Source of the DNA: Beggiatoa leptomitoformis
GTDB taxonomy: Bacteria; Pseudomonadota; Gammaproteobacteria; Beggiatoales; Beggiatoaceae
DNA length: 64,000 nucleotides
NCBI RefSeq assembly: GCF_001305575.3
Contig: NZ_CP012373.2
Coordinates: forward strand, 3,234,261-3,298,260
Reading direction: 5' to 3'
Part shown: piece by piece, positions 44,989 to 54,501 of the stretch
Position numbering within the stretch: position 1 is the first letter of the stretch
Layout of the letters: each line of letters opens with the position of its first letter
Made by a program: the position numbers and the translations under genes
Notes under the pieces: model-generated
What the model was told of the DNA's origin: nothing
What the model saw: only the letters and a program-made list of their open reading frames with translations
Database searches by the model: none

Positions 44989-46176
44989 CTACAACCGTTC
45001 TACAATCGCCGCAATCCCTTGTCCGCCACCAATACACATGGAGATTAAGCCGTAACGTCCGCCTGTGCGTTGGAGTTCGTATAAAGCTTTTACCGTGACA
45101 ATACAACCTGTTGCACCAATAGGATGCCCTAAAGAAATACCGCTACCGTTAGGGTTGGTCTTGTCCATGTTTAAATCTAAATCACGGCAAACTGCAAGTG
45201 CTTGAGCTGCAAAGGCTTCATTGAGTTCAATGACATCCATTTGGTCTATGGTTAGACCTGCTTTTGCTAATGCTTTTTGAATCGCGGGGACAGGACCTAT
45301 GCCCATATATTTGGGTTCTACGCCTGAATCTGCATAGGCAACCAAACGCGCCATGGGTTTTAACCCTTGTTTGGCAGCCGTTTCTTGTTCCATGAGGACA
45401 ACGGCGGCAGCCGCATCATTAATACCTGATGCATTGCCCGCAGTTACTGAGCCTGTTTTGTTAAAAACGGTTTTGAGTTTTGCGAGTCCTTCAAGGGTAA
45501 TATCCCCTCGAATGTGTTCATCTTTGTCAAAAATAGTTGTGCCTTTCCGAGAGGCTATCTCAATTGGCAGAATTTGGTCTTTAAAATAACCTTTTTCAGT
45601 TGCAGCGGCAGCACGCTGATGACTCATGACGGCTAATTTATCTTGGTCTTCACGAGAAATTTTCCATTTTTCTGCAATGTTTTCCGCCGTTACGCCCATG
45701 TGGCAGTCGTCAAATGGGTCAGTTAATGCGCCAACCATGGCATCGACAATTTGCCCGTCATTCATGCGTTGTCCCCAGCGTAAACCGGGAACCCAGTATT
45801 GTCCACGACTCATGCTTTCTGCACCACCTGCGACAGCCGCATCAATATTACCAGTTGCAATATTTTGTGCTGCACAAACAATGGCTTGTAACCCGCTGCC
45901 ACATAGGCGATTCAGGGTAAACGCTGGGGTTTCAACAGGTAAGCCCCCTTCAATCGTCGCCACCCGTGAGATGTACATATCGCGGCGGTCGGTATGAATA
46001 ACGTTACCGAAAACGACTTGTCCAACTTGTTTAGGGTCTATGCTGGCGCGTTTTACGGCTTCGCGTAATACGTTAGTTGCAAGCGTTGTTGTGGGAATGT
46101 CTTTTAATGTTCCACCGTAATCCCCAATTGCTGTTCTCACACCACTCAAAAAAACGACTTCACGTGTATTGGCCAT
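44989..46176 (-). CDS. Acetyl-CoA C-acyltransferase (thiolase)
   Basis: A 395-residue thiolase. Nucleophilic Cys92 is in LNRLCGSGLQAI, His is in GHPIGATG, and the second Cys is in MCIGGGQG. It condenses two acetyl-CoA to acetoacetyl-CoA or cleaves 3-ketoacyl-CoA. The sequence looks most like PhaA/AtoB acetyl-CoA acetyltransferases. It lies 142 bases downstream of citrate synthase on the same strand with a hairpin between. No phaB or phaC is in the window, so a link to polyhydroxyalkanoate is possible but not shown. Confidence 0.9.
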   Translation of the reverse strand: MANTREVVFLSGVRTAIGDYGGTLKDIPTTTLATNVLREAVKRASIDPKQVGQVVFGNVIHTDRRDMYISRVATIEGGLPVETPAFTLNRLCGSGLQAIVCAAQNIATGNIDAAVAGGAESMSRGQYWVPGLRWGQRMNDGQIVDAMVGALTDPFDDCHMGVTAENIAEKWKISREDQDKLAVMSHQRAAAATEKGYFKDQILPIEIASRKGTTIFDKDEHIRGDITLEGLAKLKTVFNKTGSVTAGNASGINDAAAAVVLMEQETAAKQGLKPMARLVAYADSGVEPKYMGIGPVPAIQKALAKAGLTIDQMDVIELNEAFAAQALAVCRDLDLNMDKTNPNGSGISLGHPIGATGCIVTVKALYELQRTGGRYGLISMCIGGGQGIAAIVERL

Positions 46177-46272
46177 TCTTTAAGTCCTCCAATGTATATT
46201 GCTTTTGTTATATTGCTGGGGTTGAAATGCGGATAGTGATTTTTTATGGAATTTTTAATAGCATCACTCAGT

Positions 46273-46311
46273 ATTGTGGGAAAGCAGTTATTTACAACCC
46301 CTTCCCACAAT
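46273..46311 (-). terminator. Hairpin after gltA
   Basis: ATTGTGGGAA and TTCCCACAAT form a perfect 10-bp stem with a 19-base loop, 8 bases after the gltA stop on the minus strand. It is not followed by a T run, so it may be an RNA-stabilising or partial termination element. Confidence 0.5.
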
Positions 46312-46318
46312 TAATTTT

Positions 46319-47614
46319 TTAACGCTTATCTATGGGAATAAGGTTGCGGTTTGCCGCACCGACATAAAGTTGACGAGGACGACCAATCTTCATGCTGGGT
46401 TCTTCTAACATTTCTTTCCATTGGGAAATCCAGCCAACAGTCCGTGCTACAGCAAACATGACGGTGAACATGTTGGTGGGAATTCCTAAAGCACTCAGAA
46501 TAATTCCTGAGTAGAAGTCGACGTTAGGATAGAGTTTGCGTTGAATGAAGTATTCATCTTCTAAGGCAATACGTTCTAATTCCAACGCGATTTCAAAGGC
46601 TGGGGTTTTGGCCGTATCCAGTTCTTTGAGTAAGTCGTGGCAAATACCACGAATGATTTTGGCGCGTGGGTCGTGATTTTTATACACACGATGTCCAAAG
46701 CCCATGAGACGGGTTGAAGAGTCTTTATCTTTTACTTTGGCTAAGAAATCGGGGATATTTTTCACATCTTTGATTTCATCCAACATTTTAATCACGGCTT
46801 CATTAGCACCACCGTGTGCAGGTCCCCATAATGTGGCAATGCCTGCGGCGATACATGCGAACGGATTGGCCTGTGAACTACCCGCTAAACGCACAGTGGA
46901 TGTGCTGGCGTTTTGTTCGTGGTCAGCGTGTAGAATCAGCATGGTTTCTAAGGCTTTAACTGCCGTTGGACTGATTTTGTATTCATCAGAGGGCATGGAG
47001 AACATCATTTGTAAGAAGTTCTCGGTGTATCCTAAATCGTTACGCGGGTAGGCGTAAGGGAAGCCCATGGTATATTTGTAGCTGTTTGCTGCAATAGTAG
47101 GCAATTTGGCAATCAGACGCATCGCACATAAATTGCGATGTGTAGGATTATAAATATCCATAGAATCATGATAGTACGCTGACATTGCGCCAACAACACC
47201 CAGTAACATTGCCATTGGGTGTGCATCGCGACGAAAACCATCAAACACATTGCGTAAGCCTTCATGCAACATGGTGTGATTTTTAATATCAGTGTTGAAC
47301 TGATCTAATTCGCCTTTTTTGGGTAATTCTCCGTATAAAAGTAAATAGCAGACTTCTAAATAACTGCTATTCTCAGCCAATTGTTCAATAGGGTAGCCAC
47401 GATGTAGCAAAATACCTTGATCACCGTCGATGAAAGTGATGGCACTTTCACAACTAGCAGTCGTCATAAACGCAGGGTCAAAAGTAAACAAGCCCAATTC
47501 TTTGGGCAGTGCTTGACAATCAACTACAGGCTGTCCATGTGTTCCATTTTTAATAGCACACTCAAAAGATTTTCCTGTTCTATTATCGGTAATAGTGACG
47601 GTTTCTTTGCTCAT
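46319..47614 (-). CDS. gltA: Citrate synthase
   Basis: A 431-residue type II citrate synthase. Active His in [15 protein letters not shown], the second His and Arg in [15 protein letters not shown] and the Asp/Arg end region ([18 protein letters not shown]) are all present. It condenses oxaloacetate and acetyl-CoA at the entry of the TCA cycle. Length fits NADH-regulated hexameric enzymes of gammaproteobacteria. The N-terminal domain [19 protein letters not shown] is also typical. Divergent from PPi-PFK across a 375-base gap. Confidence 0.97.
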   Translation of the reverse strand: MSKETVTITDNRTGKSFECAIKNGTHGQPVVDCQALPKELGLFTFDPAFMTTASCESAITFIDGDQGILLHRGYPIEQLAENSSYLEVCYLLLYGELPKKGELDQFNTDIKNHTMLHEGLRNVFDGFRRDAHPMAMLLGVVGAMSAYYHDSMDIYNPTHRNLCAMRLIAKLPTIAANSYKYTMGFPYAYPRNDLGYTENFLQMMFSMPSDEYKISPTAVKALETMLILHADHEQNASTSTVRLAGSSQANPFACIAAGIATLWGPAHGGANEAVIKMLDEIKDVKNIPDFLAKVKDKDSSTRLMGFGHRVYKNHDPRAKIIRGICHDLLKELDTAKTPAFEIALELERIALEDEYFIQRKLYPNVDFYSGIILSALGIPTNMFTVMFAVARTVGWISQWKEMLEEPSMKIGRPRQLYVGAANRNLIPIDKR

Positions 47615-47989
47615 GTTTTCCCCTTTAGGCTGGTCTTCCTAGAGCTAACAACAAACTAACAAGTGAATGAAAGCAGCTTTTGTTAAACCTAGCAGGGGCT
47701 TAACAAAGACTACCGAAAGACGCTATAAAACAGCTAGACATAAAAACAGCTAAACATATTAGTGAAGGTTAATTATATCAATAAGCCACTTTTATATGTG
47801 ACATTTTAACCTGTATGATACAACGCAACAATATTTAACTGTAATGAATAGCAGGCTGTGCAGTATAGCTGTTCAGAAATAGTAAAGGAAAGCGTGAATT
47901 TGTTAAGATCACATCAGTCAAATTGCCGAGTTATCTCTGCAATGCAATAACACATAATCTAAAAAATTTAAAGGAGTTATGTCTGCATT
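47615..47989. other. Divergent intergenic region gltA / PPi-PFK
   Basis: 375 bases without a gene, AT-rich, and presumably carrying the promoters of both divergent genes. AAGGAG at 47971-47976 is the ribosome binding site of the phosphofructokinase. A single TGTGACATTTT half-site lies near 47796, but without a matching half, so no CRP-type operator is claimed. No other structure stands out. Confidence 0.6.
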
Positions 47990-49255
47990 ATGCCTAAGAA
48001 CGCATTTTATGCCCAGTCGGGCGGTGTTACTGCCGTTATTAATGCAACGGCTTGTGGCTTACTGGAAACAGCTCAACAATATCCTGACAAAATCGGGAAG
48101 GTTTATGCAGGACGCAATGGCATCATTGGGGCGTTGACGGAAGATTTAATCGATACCAGTCAAGAATCGGCGGAGGCTATTGCTGCACTGCGTTATACGC
48201 CTTCTGGGGCTTTTGGTTCTTGCCGTTTTAAGCTTAAGGGTTTAGAACAGAATAAAGCAGAATATGAACGTTTAATTGAAGTCTTTAAAGCGCATGATAT
48301 TGGCTACTTTTTTTATAATGGCGGTGGAGACTCTCAAGATACTTCTTATAAAGTGTCGCAATTAGGCGATACCTTGGGCTATCCCATTATGTGTATTGGG
48401 ATTCCTAAAACGGTTGATAATGATTTACCGATTACAGATACCTGCCCCGGTTTTGGTTCTGTTGCTAAATATGTCGCGGTTTCTATTCGCGAAGCCAGTT
48501 TCGATGTACTTTCTATGGCAAAGACTTCTACTAAAGTTTTTATTATGGAAGTCATGGGACGACACGCGGGCTGGATTGCGGCGGCGGGTGGTTTAGCGGC
48601 TGAAAAAGAAAGCGATGGTCCTCACATTATTATTTTCCCCGAAGTCATTTTCGACCCTGAAAAATTTCTCGCAAAAGTTGATTTTTGCGTTAAAAAATAT
48701 GGCTATTGCTCCATTATTGTTTCTGAGGGTGCAAAAAATCAAGACGGTAAATTTATTTCTGAAGCGGGTACACGCGATGCGTTTGGACATGTGCAATTAG
48801 GCGGGGTTGCGCCTGTGATTGCCAATATCGTGAAAGACAAATTTGGCTATAAATACCATTGGGCTGTTGCCGATTATTTACAGCGTGCAGCACGTCATAT
48901 TGCGTCTAAAACCGATGTAGAACAAGCTTATGCAGTGGGTAAAGCGGCGGTTGAATTTGCGGTTGCGGGTAAAACAGCGGTGATGCCTGTCATCGTGCGT
49001 AAATCTAGCCAACCGTATCAATGGGAAATTGGTTCGGCGAATTTGGCAGATGTGGCAAACGTAGAGAAGAAAATGCCCCGCGAGTTTATCAGTGAAGATG
49101 GATTTGGCATTACGCCTGCCTGTCGGGAATATTTACAACCCTTAATTGCTGGCGAAGATTATCCCCCGTATAAAAACGGCTTGCCTGATTATGTAGAATT
49201 AAAAAATGTTGCCGTGCCGAAGAAATTGGCGACAATGTTTGAAGTGAAGAAGTGA
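47990..49255 (+). CDS. pfp: PPi-dependent 6-phosphofructokinase
   Basis: A 421-residue phosphofructokinase. The N-terminal AQSGGVTAVINATACGLL loop, the GGGDSQDT loop and GIPKTVDNDLPITD, TSTKVFIMEVMGRHAGW are family signatures. In the GGDG/S loop the residue after GGG is Asp114, the state found in pyrophosphate-using enzymes; ATP-type enzymes have Gly. It therefore probably runs fructose-6-P plus PPi reversibly in glycolysis/gluconeogenesis. An out-of-frame ATG at 47979 is closer to AAGGAG, but only 47990 opens this protein. Confidence 0.9.
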   Translation: MPKNAFYAQSGGVTAVINATACGLLETAQQYPDKIGKVYAGRNGIIGALTEDLIDTSQESAEAIAALRYTPSGAFGSCRFKLKGLEQNKAEYERLIEVFKAHDIGYFFYNGGGDSQDTSYKVSQLGDTLGYPIMCIGIPKTVDNDLPITDTCPGFGSVAKYVAVSIREASFDVLSMAKTSTKVFIMEVMGRHAGWIAAAGGLAAEKESDGPHIIIFPEVIFDPEKFLAKVDFCVKKYGYCSIIVSEGAKNQDGKFISEAGTRDAFGHVQLGGVAPVIANIVKDKFGYKYHWAVADYLQRAARHIASKTDVEQAYAVGKAAVEFAVAGKTAVMPVIVRKSSQPYQWEIGSANLADVANVEKKMPREFISEDGFGITPACREYLQPLIAGEDYPPYKNGLPDYVELKNVAVPKKLATMFEVKK

Positions 49256-49323
49256 TCTAAAACAGGGGGCGAGCAATTCGTTCGCCCTACTTTCTTTTTA
49301 TGACTATTATTTATAATAAAGAT

Positions 49324-49623
49324 ATGCGGGTTATTTCTCACAAAAAAATAAGAGACTTTTACGAGCAACATCCAACAGTAAAAAGCTCATTGGAAGCGTT
49401 TTATAATATTATAAAATATACTGATTTTGATAGCTTTAATGACTTAAGAAAAACATTTCCTAGTGCAGATATTGTTAATAAGTGTACAGTATTCAATGTT
49501 GGTGGAAATAAAGTTAGAGTTATTGCAGCTATTCACTATAACAAACACCGAATTTATATTAAGTGGGTGCTGACACATGAAGAATACGATAAAAATAGTT
49601 GGAAAAAAGAATGTTCCAACTGA
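49324..49623 (+). CDS. higB: HigB-type toxin (mRNA interferase family)
   Basis: A 99-residue HigB_toxin family protein, as in RelE-like toxins of type II modules. MRVISHKKIRDFYEQHP, DLRKTFPSADIVN, FNVGGNKVRVIAAIHYNKH and [18 protein letters not shown] are all characteristic, including the typical C-terminal HEEYDK. These cleave mRNA on the ribosome when the antitoxin is lost. ATG 49324 opens the conserved MRVIS; the frame also extends to 49300. It overlaps the following antitoxin gene by 47 bases, with toxin first, as in Hig modules. Confidence 0.87.
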   Translation: MRVISHKKIRDFYEQHPTVKSSLEAFYNIIKYTDFDSFNDLRKTFPSADIVNKCTVFNVGGNKVRVIAAIHYNKHRIYIKWVLTHEEYDKNSWKKECSN

Positions 49624-50065
49624 ACTTTTTCAAGGGATATTACAAGGATTACAGTCTTTGATGACGCTTATGACACCTGAGTTGATTGCTCAGATTAGTA
49701 AGTTGTGGTTAACCTCTATATTTACACCAGCACAAACAGAAGAGGATTACAAAATTCAAGTTGCTTTATTAGATATTTTGCTTGAAAGTGTTGATGATGA
49801 TCAACAACCATTAGCAAGTTTAGTAGAAATATTGGGTACGCTAGTGGCTGTTTATGAGGAAGAGCATTACCCAATTGGAAGTGTCTCGAATAATGTCGCG
49901 TTAACGTTTCTTATGGAACAACATTGCTTAAAAATAAGCGATTTATCTGAAATTGGAAATCAAAAAGAGATGTCGGAAATTTTGAATGGAAAACAGTCAT
50001 TAAATACACAACAAATTGATTTGTTAAGCCAACGCTTTCATGTATCGCCAAGTATTTTTTCTTAA
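49577..50065 (+). CDS. higA: HigA-like antitoxin with HTH domain
   Basis: A 162-residue partner of HigB. The C-terminal half has an XRE-like helix-turn-helix ([34 protein letters not shown]); the N-terminal half is an acidic helical region typical of the longer HigA variants. It should bind HigB and repress the operon. It overlaps higB by 47 bases and the convergent pth by 4 bases. The order toxin-antitoxin and size match HigBA. Confidence 0.85.
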   Translation: MKNTIKIVGKKNVPTELFQGILQGLQSLMTLMTPELIAQISKLWLTSIFTPAQTEEDYKIQVALLDILLESVDDDQQPLASLVEILGTLVAVYEEEHYPIGSVSNNVALTFLMEQHCLKISDLSEIGNQKEMSEILNGKQSLNTQQIDLLSQRFHVSPSIFS

Positions 50066-50628
50066 CTATGCAAAACCTGCATTGCCTTAGCTATTTCATC
50101 TTTAAAAAGAAACGGTAATATTTTTAAAGCCGCATCAATCGATGCATCAATTGAGATTTGCTCATCACGACTTGGTGCATGTAATACGTAATTAACAACG
50201 TCTGCCCGATTGCCCGGATGTCCTATCCCAATTCGTAAACGGTAAAAATTCGCGCCTAAACTGGCAATAATATCTTTTAAACCGTTATGACCGCCATGCC
50301 CACCGCCTTGTTTTAACCGTGCAGTGCCAACGGGTAAATCTAATTCATCATGAACCACTAAAATCTGTTCAGGCAAAATTTTATAAAAATTTGCCAATGC
50401 AATAACAGATTGCCCGCTACGATTCATAAAAGTTGTGGGTTTGAGTAACCAGCCTTTCCAATCGGATTTTTCTAGGCGTGCCAGCCCTCCGTGAAACTTG
50501 GCTTCTTGACGAAAAACAACATTAGCTTGTTTTGCCAATGTATCTACTAGCCAAAACCCTGCATTATGACGAGTTGCCTCGTATTCTGCACCGGGGTTAC
50601 CCAATCCAACAATTAACGCAATTGGCAC
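50062..50628 (-). CDS. pth: Peptidyl-tRNA hydrolase
   Basis: A 188-residue Pth. The active His21 is in [13 protein letters not shown], with [10 protein letters not shown] before it and [10 protein letters not shown] and [10 protein letters not shown] after. It releases peptides from prematurely terminated peptidyl-tRNA. The start is GTG at 50628. It follows rplY by 17 bases in the order prs-rplY-pth, as in many proteobacteria. Overlaps higA by 4 bases at the 3' end (convergent). Confidence 0.97.
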   Translation of the reverse strand: MPIALIVGLGNPGAEYEATRHNAGFWLVDTLAKQANVVFRQEAKFHGGLARLEKSDWKGWLLKPTTFMNRSGQSVIALANFYKILPEQILVVHDELDLPVGTARLKQGGGHGGHNGLKDIIASLGANFYRLRIGIGHPGNRADVVNYVLHAPSRDEQISIDASIDAALKILPFLFKDEIAKAMQVLHS

Positions 50629-50645
50629 GATACATCCTTTACAAA

Positions 50646-51269
50646 TTATTCTGCGGTTGCTTCATCATCCGTTGCACCGCGTGGTTTATGAATAGACACA
50701 ACGGCTGTGTTGTGTTCTTCATCACCATGCGTTAATCCCGCAATTTCTATCCCAGCAGGACATTTCAGGTCAGATAAGTGAACAATTTGATTTAACCCAA
50801 CGTGTTCTAAGTCAACTTCAATATATTCAGGTAAATCTTTGGGGAAACAATAAATTTCAATATCTGTTTGATGATGAGAAATAATGCCACCGCCTGTCTT
50901 AACAGCAATACATTTATCTTCATTGATAAAGTGTAAAGGGACATGCATGTGGATTTTTTCGGATTCATTAATCCGTTGAAAATCAACGTGCATAATGATA
51001 GGACGGTAGGGATGACGTTGCACATCTTTTAACACAGCTTTTTCAGTTTTATTACCATCAATTTGGATAGTCAAAACATGGGAATAAAAAGATTCATGTT
51101 CTAAATGTTTAGAAATTTCTTTTTGTGACAGCGTCAAAGAAATAGATTCTTGTGTTGCACCATAGAGAACAGCGGGTACTTTGTTGTCACGACGGAGGCG
51201 GCGGCTCGCACCTTTGCCAATATCCGCACGACTTTGGGCAATAATTTCGAAATTTTCAACAGTACTCAT
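50646..51269 (-). CDS. rplY: 50S ribosomal protein L25/general stress protein Ctc
   Basis: A 207-residue long form of L25 (TL5/CTC type). The 5S-rRNA-binding N-terminal domain ([21 protein letters not shown]) is followed by the C-terminal TL5 domain with [18 protein letters not shown]. The frame extends upstream to 51389 but ATG 51269 opens [12 protein letters not shown] with GGAG upstream. It is encoded 82 bases after prs, with a terminator-like hairpin between them, and lies before pth. Confidence 0.96.
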   Translation of the reverse strand: MSTVENFEIIAQSRADIGKGASRRLRRDNKVPAVLYGATQESISLTLSQKEISKHLEHESFYSHVLTIQIDGNKTEKAVLKDVQRHPYRPIIMHVDFQRINESEKIHMHVPLHFINEDKCIAVKTGGGIISHHQTDIEIYCFPKDLPEYIEVDLEHVGLNQIVHLSDLKCPAGIEIAGLTHGDEEHNTAVVSIHKPRGATDDEATAE

Positions 51270-51290
51270 GAAAAGTAACTCCACTAAAAT

Positions 51291-51310
51291 AAAAAATCCC
51301 CATAACGGGG
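51291..51310 (-). terminator. Rho-independent terminator/attenuator between prs and rplY
   Basis: On the minus strand CCCC-GTTAT-GGGG is followed by ATTTTTTATTTT. It sits 42 bases after the prs stop and 20 bases before the rplY start, so it may reduce read-through rather than fully separate the genes. The stem is short but followed by a good T run. Confidence 0.75.
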
Positions 51311-51351
51311 CTATTGGCTCATCGCCCCCGCGACCAGAGGCGATAAATAAC

Positions 51352-52302
51352 TTAATCCATAAATAAAGAACTGACAGATTCTTCTTCATTAATACGTCGA
51401 ATTGTTTCTGCTAACAGTTCTGCAATGCTTAATTGACGAATACGAGAACAAGCTAAAGCGTCGGGTCTTAACGGAATAGTGTTAGTTACAACTAGTTCAT
51501 CTAGCTGAGAAGACTCAATATTTTTAACTGCCTTACCTGATAAAACAGGATGAGTACAATAAGCCATTACTTTTGCGGCACCATGGCGTTTTAATGCACT
51601 TGCTGCCTCACAAAGTGTGCCTGCTGTGTCAACTAAGTCATCAACAATAACACAGGTACGCCCCTCCACGTCACCAATAATATTCATTACGGTTGACACG
51701 TTAGGACGTGGACGACGTTTGTCAATAATAGCAAGTTCTGCATCATCCAATTGTTTTGCTAATGCGCGCGCACGCACAACACCACCCACGTCAGGGGACA
51801 CAACAATTAGATTAGGATGTTTTCTTTGCCAAATATCACTTAATAACACAGGGGATGCATAGACATTATCGACAGGTAAATCGAAAAAACCTTGGATTTG
51901 ATCCGCGTGCAAGTCAACCGTTAAGACACGGTCTGCACCAACAGATGTAATCATATTGGCAACGACTTTAGCTGTAATGGGAACACGTGCTGAGCGGGTA
52001 CGGCGGTCTTGGCGGGAGTAACCAAAATAAGGAACAACAGTTGTAACACGACCCGCTGACGAACGGCGTACAGCATCCACCATAACTAATAATTCCATCA
52101 AATTATCATTAGTTGGTGCACAAGTTGGTTGGATAATGAACACATCTTTACCTCGGATATGTTCTTGAATTTCAACCATGATTTCACCATCGCTGAAACG
52201 ACCAACAACAGCTTTACCTAATGCGATATTTAAATTAGTGGCAACAGCGGATGCTAAAGCAGGGTTAGCATTGCCTGTAAAGACAACCATTCGGTTTGAC
52301 AC
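51352..52302 (-). CDS. prs: Ribose-phosphate pyrophosphokinase
   Basis: A 316-residue PRPP synthetase. [18 protein letters not shown] opens the fold, [17 protein letters not shown] is the ribose-5-P/ATP region, [16 protein letters not shown] and [13 protein letters not shown] are the PRPP loops. The first two codons of the frame (TTG 52308) look poor; GTG 52302 has GGAG seven bases upstream. It makes PRPP for nucleotides, His and Trp. It lies downstream of tRNA-Gln on the same strand. Confidence 0.96.
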   Translation of the reverse strand: MSNRMVVFTGNANPALASAVATNLNIALGKAVVGRFSDGEIMVEIQEHIRGKDVFIIQPTCAPTNDNLMELLVMVDAVRRSSAGRVTTVVPYFGYSRQDRRTRSARVPITAKVVANMITSVGADRVLTVDLHADQIQGFFDLPVDNVYASPVLLSDIWQRKHPNLIVVSPDVGGVVRARALAKQLDDAELAIIDKRRPRPNVSTVMNIIGDVEGRTCVIVDDLVDTAGTLCEAASALKRHGAAKVMAYCTHPVLSGKAVKNIESSQLDELVVTNTIPLRPDALACSRIRQLSIAELLAETIRRINEEESVSSLFMD

Positions 52303-52362
52303 AACCAAACTCCAAAAGGGCAGATTCCAAAGGGATTTGCGTCTAGCGCAATGATGAGGGAA

Positions 52363-52437
52363 TGGCTGGGGTGCTAGGACTCGAACCTAGGAATGGCGGG
52401 ATCAAAACCCGCTGCCTTACCGCTTGGCTACACCCCA
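52363..52437 (-). tRNA. tRNA-Gln (UUG)
   Basis: A 75-base cloverleaf. TGGGGTG acceptor pairs with CACCCCA, D arm GCCAAGCGGTAAGGC, anticodon loop TTTTGAT gives UUG, T arm CTAGGTTCGAGTCCTAG, CCA encoded. Between ispE and prs, as in other gammaproteobacteria. Confidence 0.95.
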
Positions 52438-52474
52438 AAAATTTTGAACTGCAGGGACGCAACATTATAGTCGC

Positions 52475-53317
52475 TTATGTTAAACAAGCCAACTTTTTTA
52501 TTACAGGTGAGTCATTCTGACCTTTCGCCAAAAAAGCTCGCCATTGATTAGGCACAGTTGCTAAAACTGCTTGTGCTTGTTCTTGCTGTGCAAACGGTGC
52601 AAAAACACAAGCCCCAGTTCCTGTTAATCGTGCAGAACCATGACTTTCTAACCATTTTAATGCTTGTTTTACTTCAGGATAACGTCGTGTAACTACGTCT
52701 TCGCAAACATTGATTGTTCGCCCTGCAAGAAAGTCGTGCATTGTGACGATTTTTTGATTTCTTGTCAAGTCTGATGCAGTAAAAATTTCTGCTGTAGATA
52801 CGTGGCAATTGGGGTGGATAACAACAAACCATGATTCTGTCAGCGTAACGGGGATTAATTTTTCGCCGACTCCCTCAGCCCATGCCGCGTGTCCTTGAAT
52901 AAAAACAGGAACATCTGCACCTAAACGTAACCCTAATTGCATCAGTGTTTTCGTATCTAATTGACAACGCCATAATTTATTAAGTGCTAGTAACGTTGTT
53001 GCGGCATCTGAACTGCCGCCGCCCAATCCACCACCAACGGGAATATGTTTCTCAATCTGAATATCAACGCCATAATGTGTTTGCGTATGTTGTTGTAAAC
53101 AGCGCGCCGCTTGATAAGCCAAGTTGTGCTCCATAGGAACATCTATATTTGTCGTATCACAATAAATTTGCCCATCTTCACGCACTACAAATTGTAGTTC
53201 GTCGCTGTAGTCTAAAAACTGAAAAATAGTCTGTAAATAATGATAACCATCTGAGCGACGACCTGTAATATGCAGAAAAAGATTGAGTTTTGCAGGTGCG
53301 GGACAAGTAAAAATCAT
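52475..53317 (-). CDS. ispE: 4-diphosphocytidyl-2-C-methyl-D-erythritol kinase
   Basis: A 280-residue GHMP kinase of the non-mevalonate isoprenoid pathway. APAKLNLFLHITGRRSDGYH opens the fold, PVGGGLGGGSSDAATTL is the ATP loop, and LTGTGACVFAPF the third motif. It phosphorylates CDP-ME. ATG 53317 is preferred; upstream TTG/GTG at 53329/53326 would overlap ung. Followed by tRNA-Gln and prs in the order ung-ispE-tRNA-Gln-prs. Confidence 0.97.
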   Translation of the reverse strand: MIFTCPAPAKLNLFLHITGRRSDGYHYLQTIFQFLDYSDELQFVVREDGQIYCDTTNIDVPMEHNLAYQAARCLQQHTQTHYGVDIQIEKHIPVGGGLGGGSSDAATTLLALNKLWRCQLDTKTLMQLGLRLGADVPVFIQGHAAWAEGVGEKLIPVTLTESWFVVIHPNCHVSTAEIFTASDLTRNQKIVTMHDFLAGRTINVCEDVVTRRYPEVKQALKWLESHGSARLTGTGACVFAPFAQQEQAQAVLATVPNQWRAFLAKGQNDSPVIKKLACLT

Positions 53318-53322
53318 ATAAT

Positions 53323-53982
53323 TCACCAAATAATAGGCGTTTTACCTACACGGACTAAATAATCATTAGCTTGACTAAAATGATGATTACCAAAAAAATT
53401 ACGTGCAGATAATGGGGAAGGATGAGCAGAAGTTAAAACTAGGTGTTTTTTTCTGTCAATTATTTTTCCTTTATCTTGGGCATATTTTCCCCAGAGTAAA
53501 AAAACAATGTTTTCACGTTGTTGTGCAAGTCGTTGAATTACTGCATCCGTAAATTGTTCCCAACCTTGGTTACGGTGTGAAGCTGCTTGATTTGCACGGA
53601 CGGTTAAAATGGCATTAAGCAATAACACGCCTTGTTTTGCCCAGCGTTCAAGATTGCCATTTTGTGGAAAAGGCTGACCCAAGTCTTGTTGAATTTCTTT
53701 AAAAATATTAATCAATGAAGGGGGGATTGTGATGCCATCATTGACAGAAAAACAAAGACCATGTGCTTGTTTTTCCCCATGATAAGGGTCTTGTCCTAAA
53801 ATAACGACATTAACTGTCTCAAACGCACATTGTTCAAATGCGTTAAACATTAATTTTGCAGGTGGATAAACCACCTGTGTTTTATATTCATTACGTACAA
53901 ATTGAGCAAGCGTTTGAAAATAAGGTTTTTCAAACTCCTCTGCTAATGATGTTTTCCAAGATGGCGCAATTTTGACATTCAT
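53323..53982 (-). CDS. ung: Uracil-DNA glycosylase
   Basis: A 219-residue family 1 UDG. The catalytic Asp is in VVILGQDPYHG, the uracil-recognition motif is VFLLWGKYAQDKG, and the leucine loop is SAHPSPLSAR. It removes uracil from DNA at the start of base excision repair. It is 8 bases downstream of the small cytochrome gene and about 5 bases upstream of the ispE start, so the three are likely in one transcript. Confidence 0.97.
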   Translation of the reverse strand: MNVKIAPSWKTSLAEEFEKPYFQTLAQFVRNEYKTQVVYPPAKLMFNAFEQCAFETVNVVILGQDPYHGEKQAHGLCFSVNDGITIPPSLINIFKEIQQDLGQPFPQNGNLERWAKQGVLLLNAILTVRANQAASHRNQGWEQFTDAVIQRLAQQRENIVFLLWGKYAQDKGKIIDRKKHLVLTSAHPSPLSARNFFGNHHFSQANDYLVRVGKTPIIW

Positions 53983-53990
53983 AAGAGTTA

Positions 53991-54347
53991 TTATTCCTTT
54001 ATTTCAAAATGATAGTATTGCTCATTCAAATAATGCGATACATTATCAACCTCTTCCTCAAACCACATTAAATCAGTATTTGTAACACAACGTTGCACTT
54101 GGGTTTTAAGACTATCATATTGTTTAATAATCCGTTCTGGACGACTATAAATATCATCAGGTTTTTCAAAAGTCATAGATTGATGACATTTAACACAATG
54201 CGCATCATGGAGTTTCTTACCTTCGGGAAAGGCGGTTTGTATGGTTTCTGTTTTTGTGGGGGCTGGTTGAGCAGGTTCTATTGCAAACGCAGCAATATTA
54301 GTTAATAAACAAAGGAATATTAAAAACGTGCGAAATAATTGTGTCAT
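53991..54347 (-). CDS. Small periplasmic c-type cytochrome-like protein
   Basis: About 118 residues with a signal peptide (FRTFLIFLCLLTNIAAFA) and one haem c motif CVKCH near residue 52, preceded by EGKKLHDAHC. A second Cys (VQRCVTNTD) and an Asp/Glu-rich tail (WFEEEVDNVSHYLNEQYYH) follow; the distal ligand is not obvious. It should carry electrons in the periplasm; the partner is unknown. ATG 54347 is favoured over ATG 54353 because AGGG is better spaced. It precedes ung by 8 bases. Confidence 0.75.
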   Translation of the reverse strand: MTQLFRTFLIFLCLLTNIAAFAIEPAQPAPTKTETIQTAFPEGKKLHDAHCVKCHQSMTFEKPDDIYSRPERIIKQYDSLKTQVQRCVTNTDLMWFEEEVDNVSHYLNEQYYHFEIKE

Positions 54348-54501
54348 GAGCATAGCCCTAAAATTTAAATGGGTGATGGTGTTAAGTCTAGGATGAATAT
54401 TATGATTCTCTTATAAGCTATAAATATATTTTATTGTGCTATGCACAATAAAATTATTTCAGGCTATGATTACTGTTTATCGTTAATTAAGATGTTTCAC
54501 C

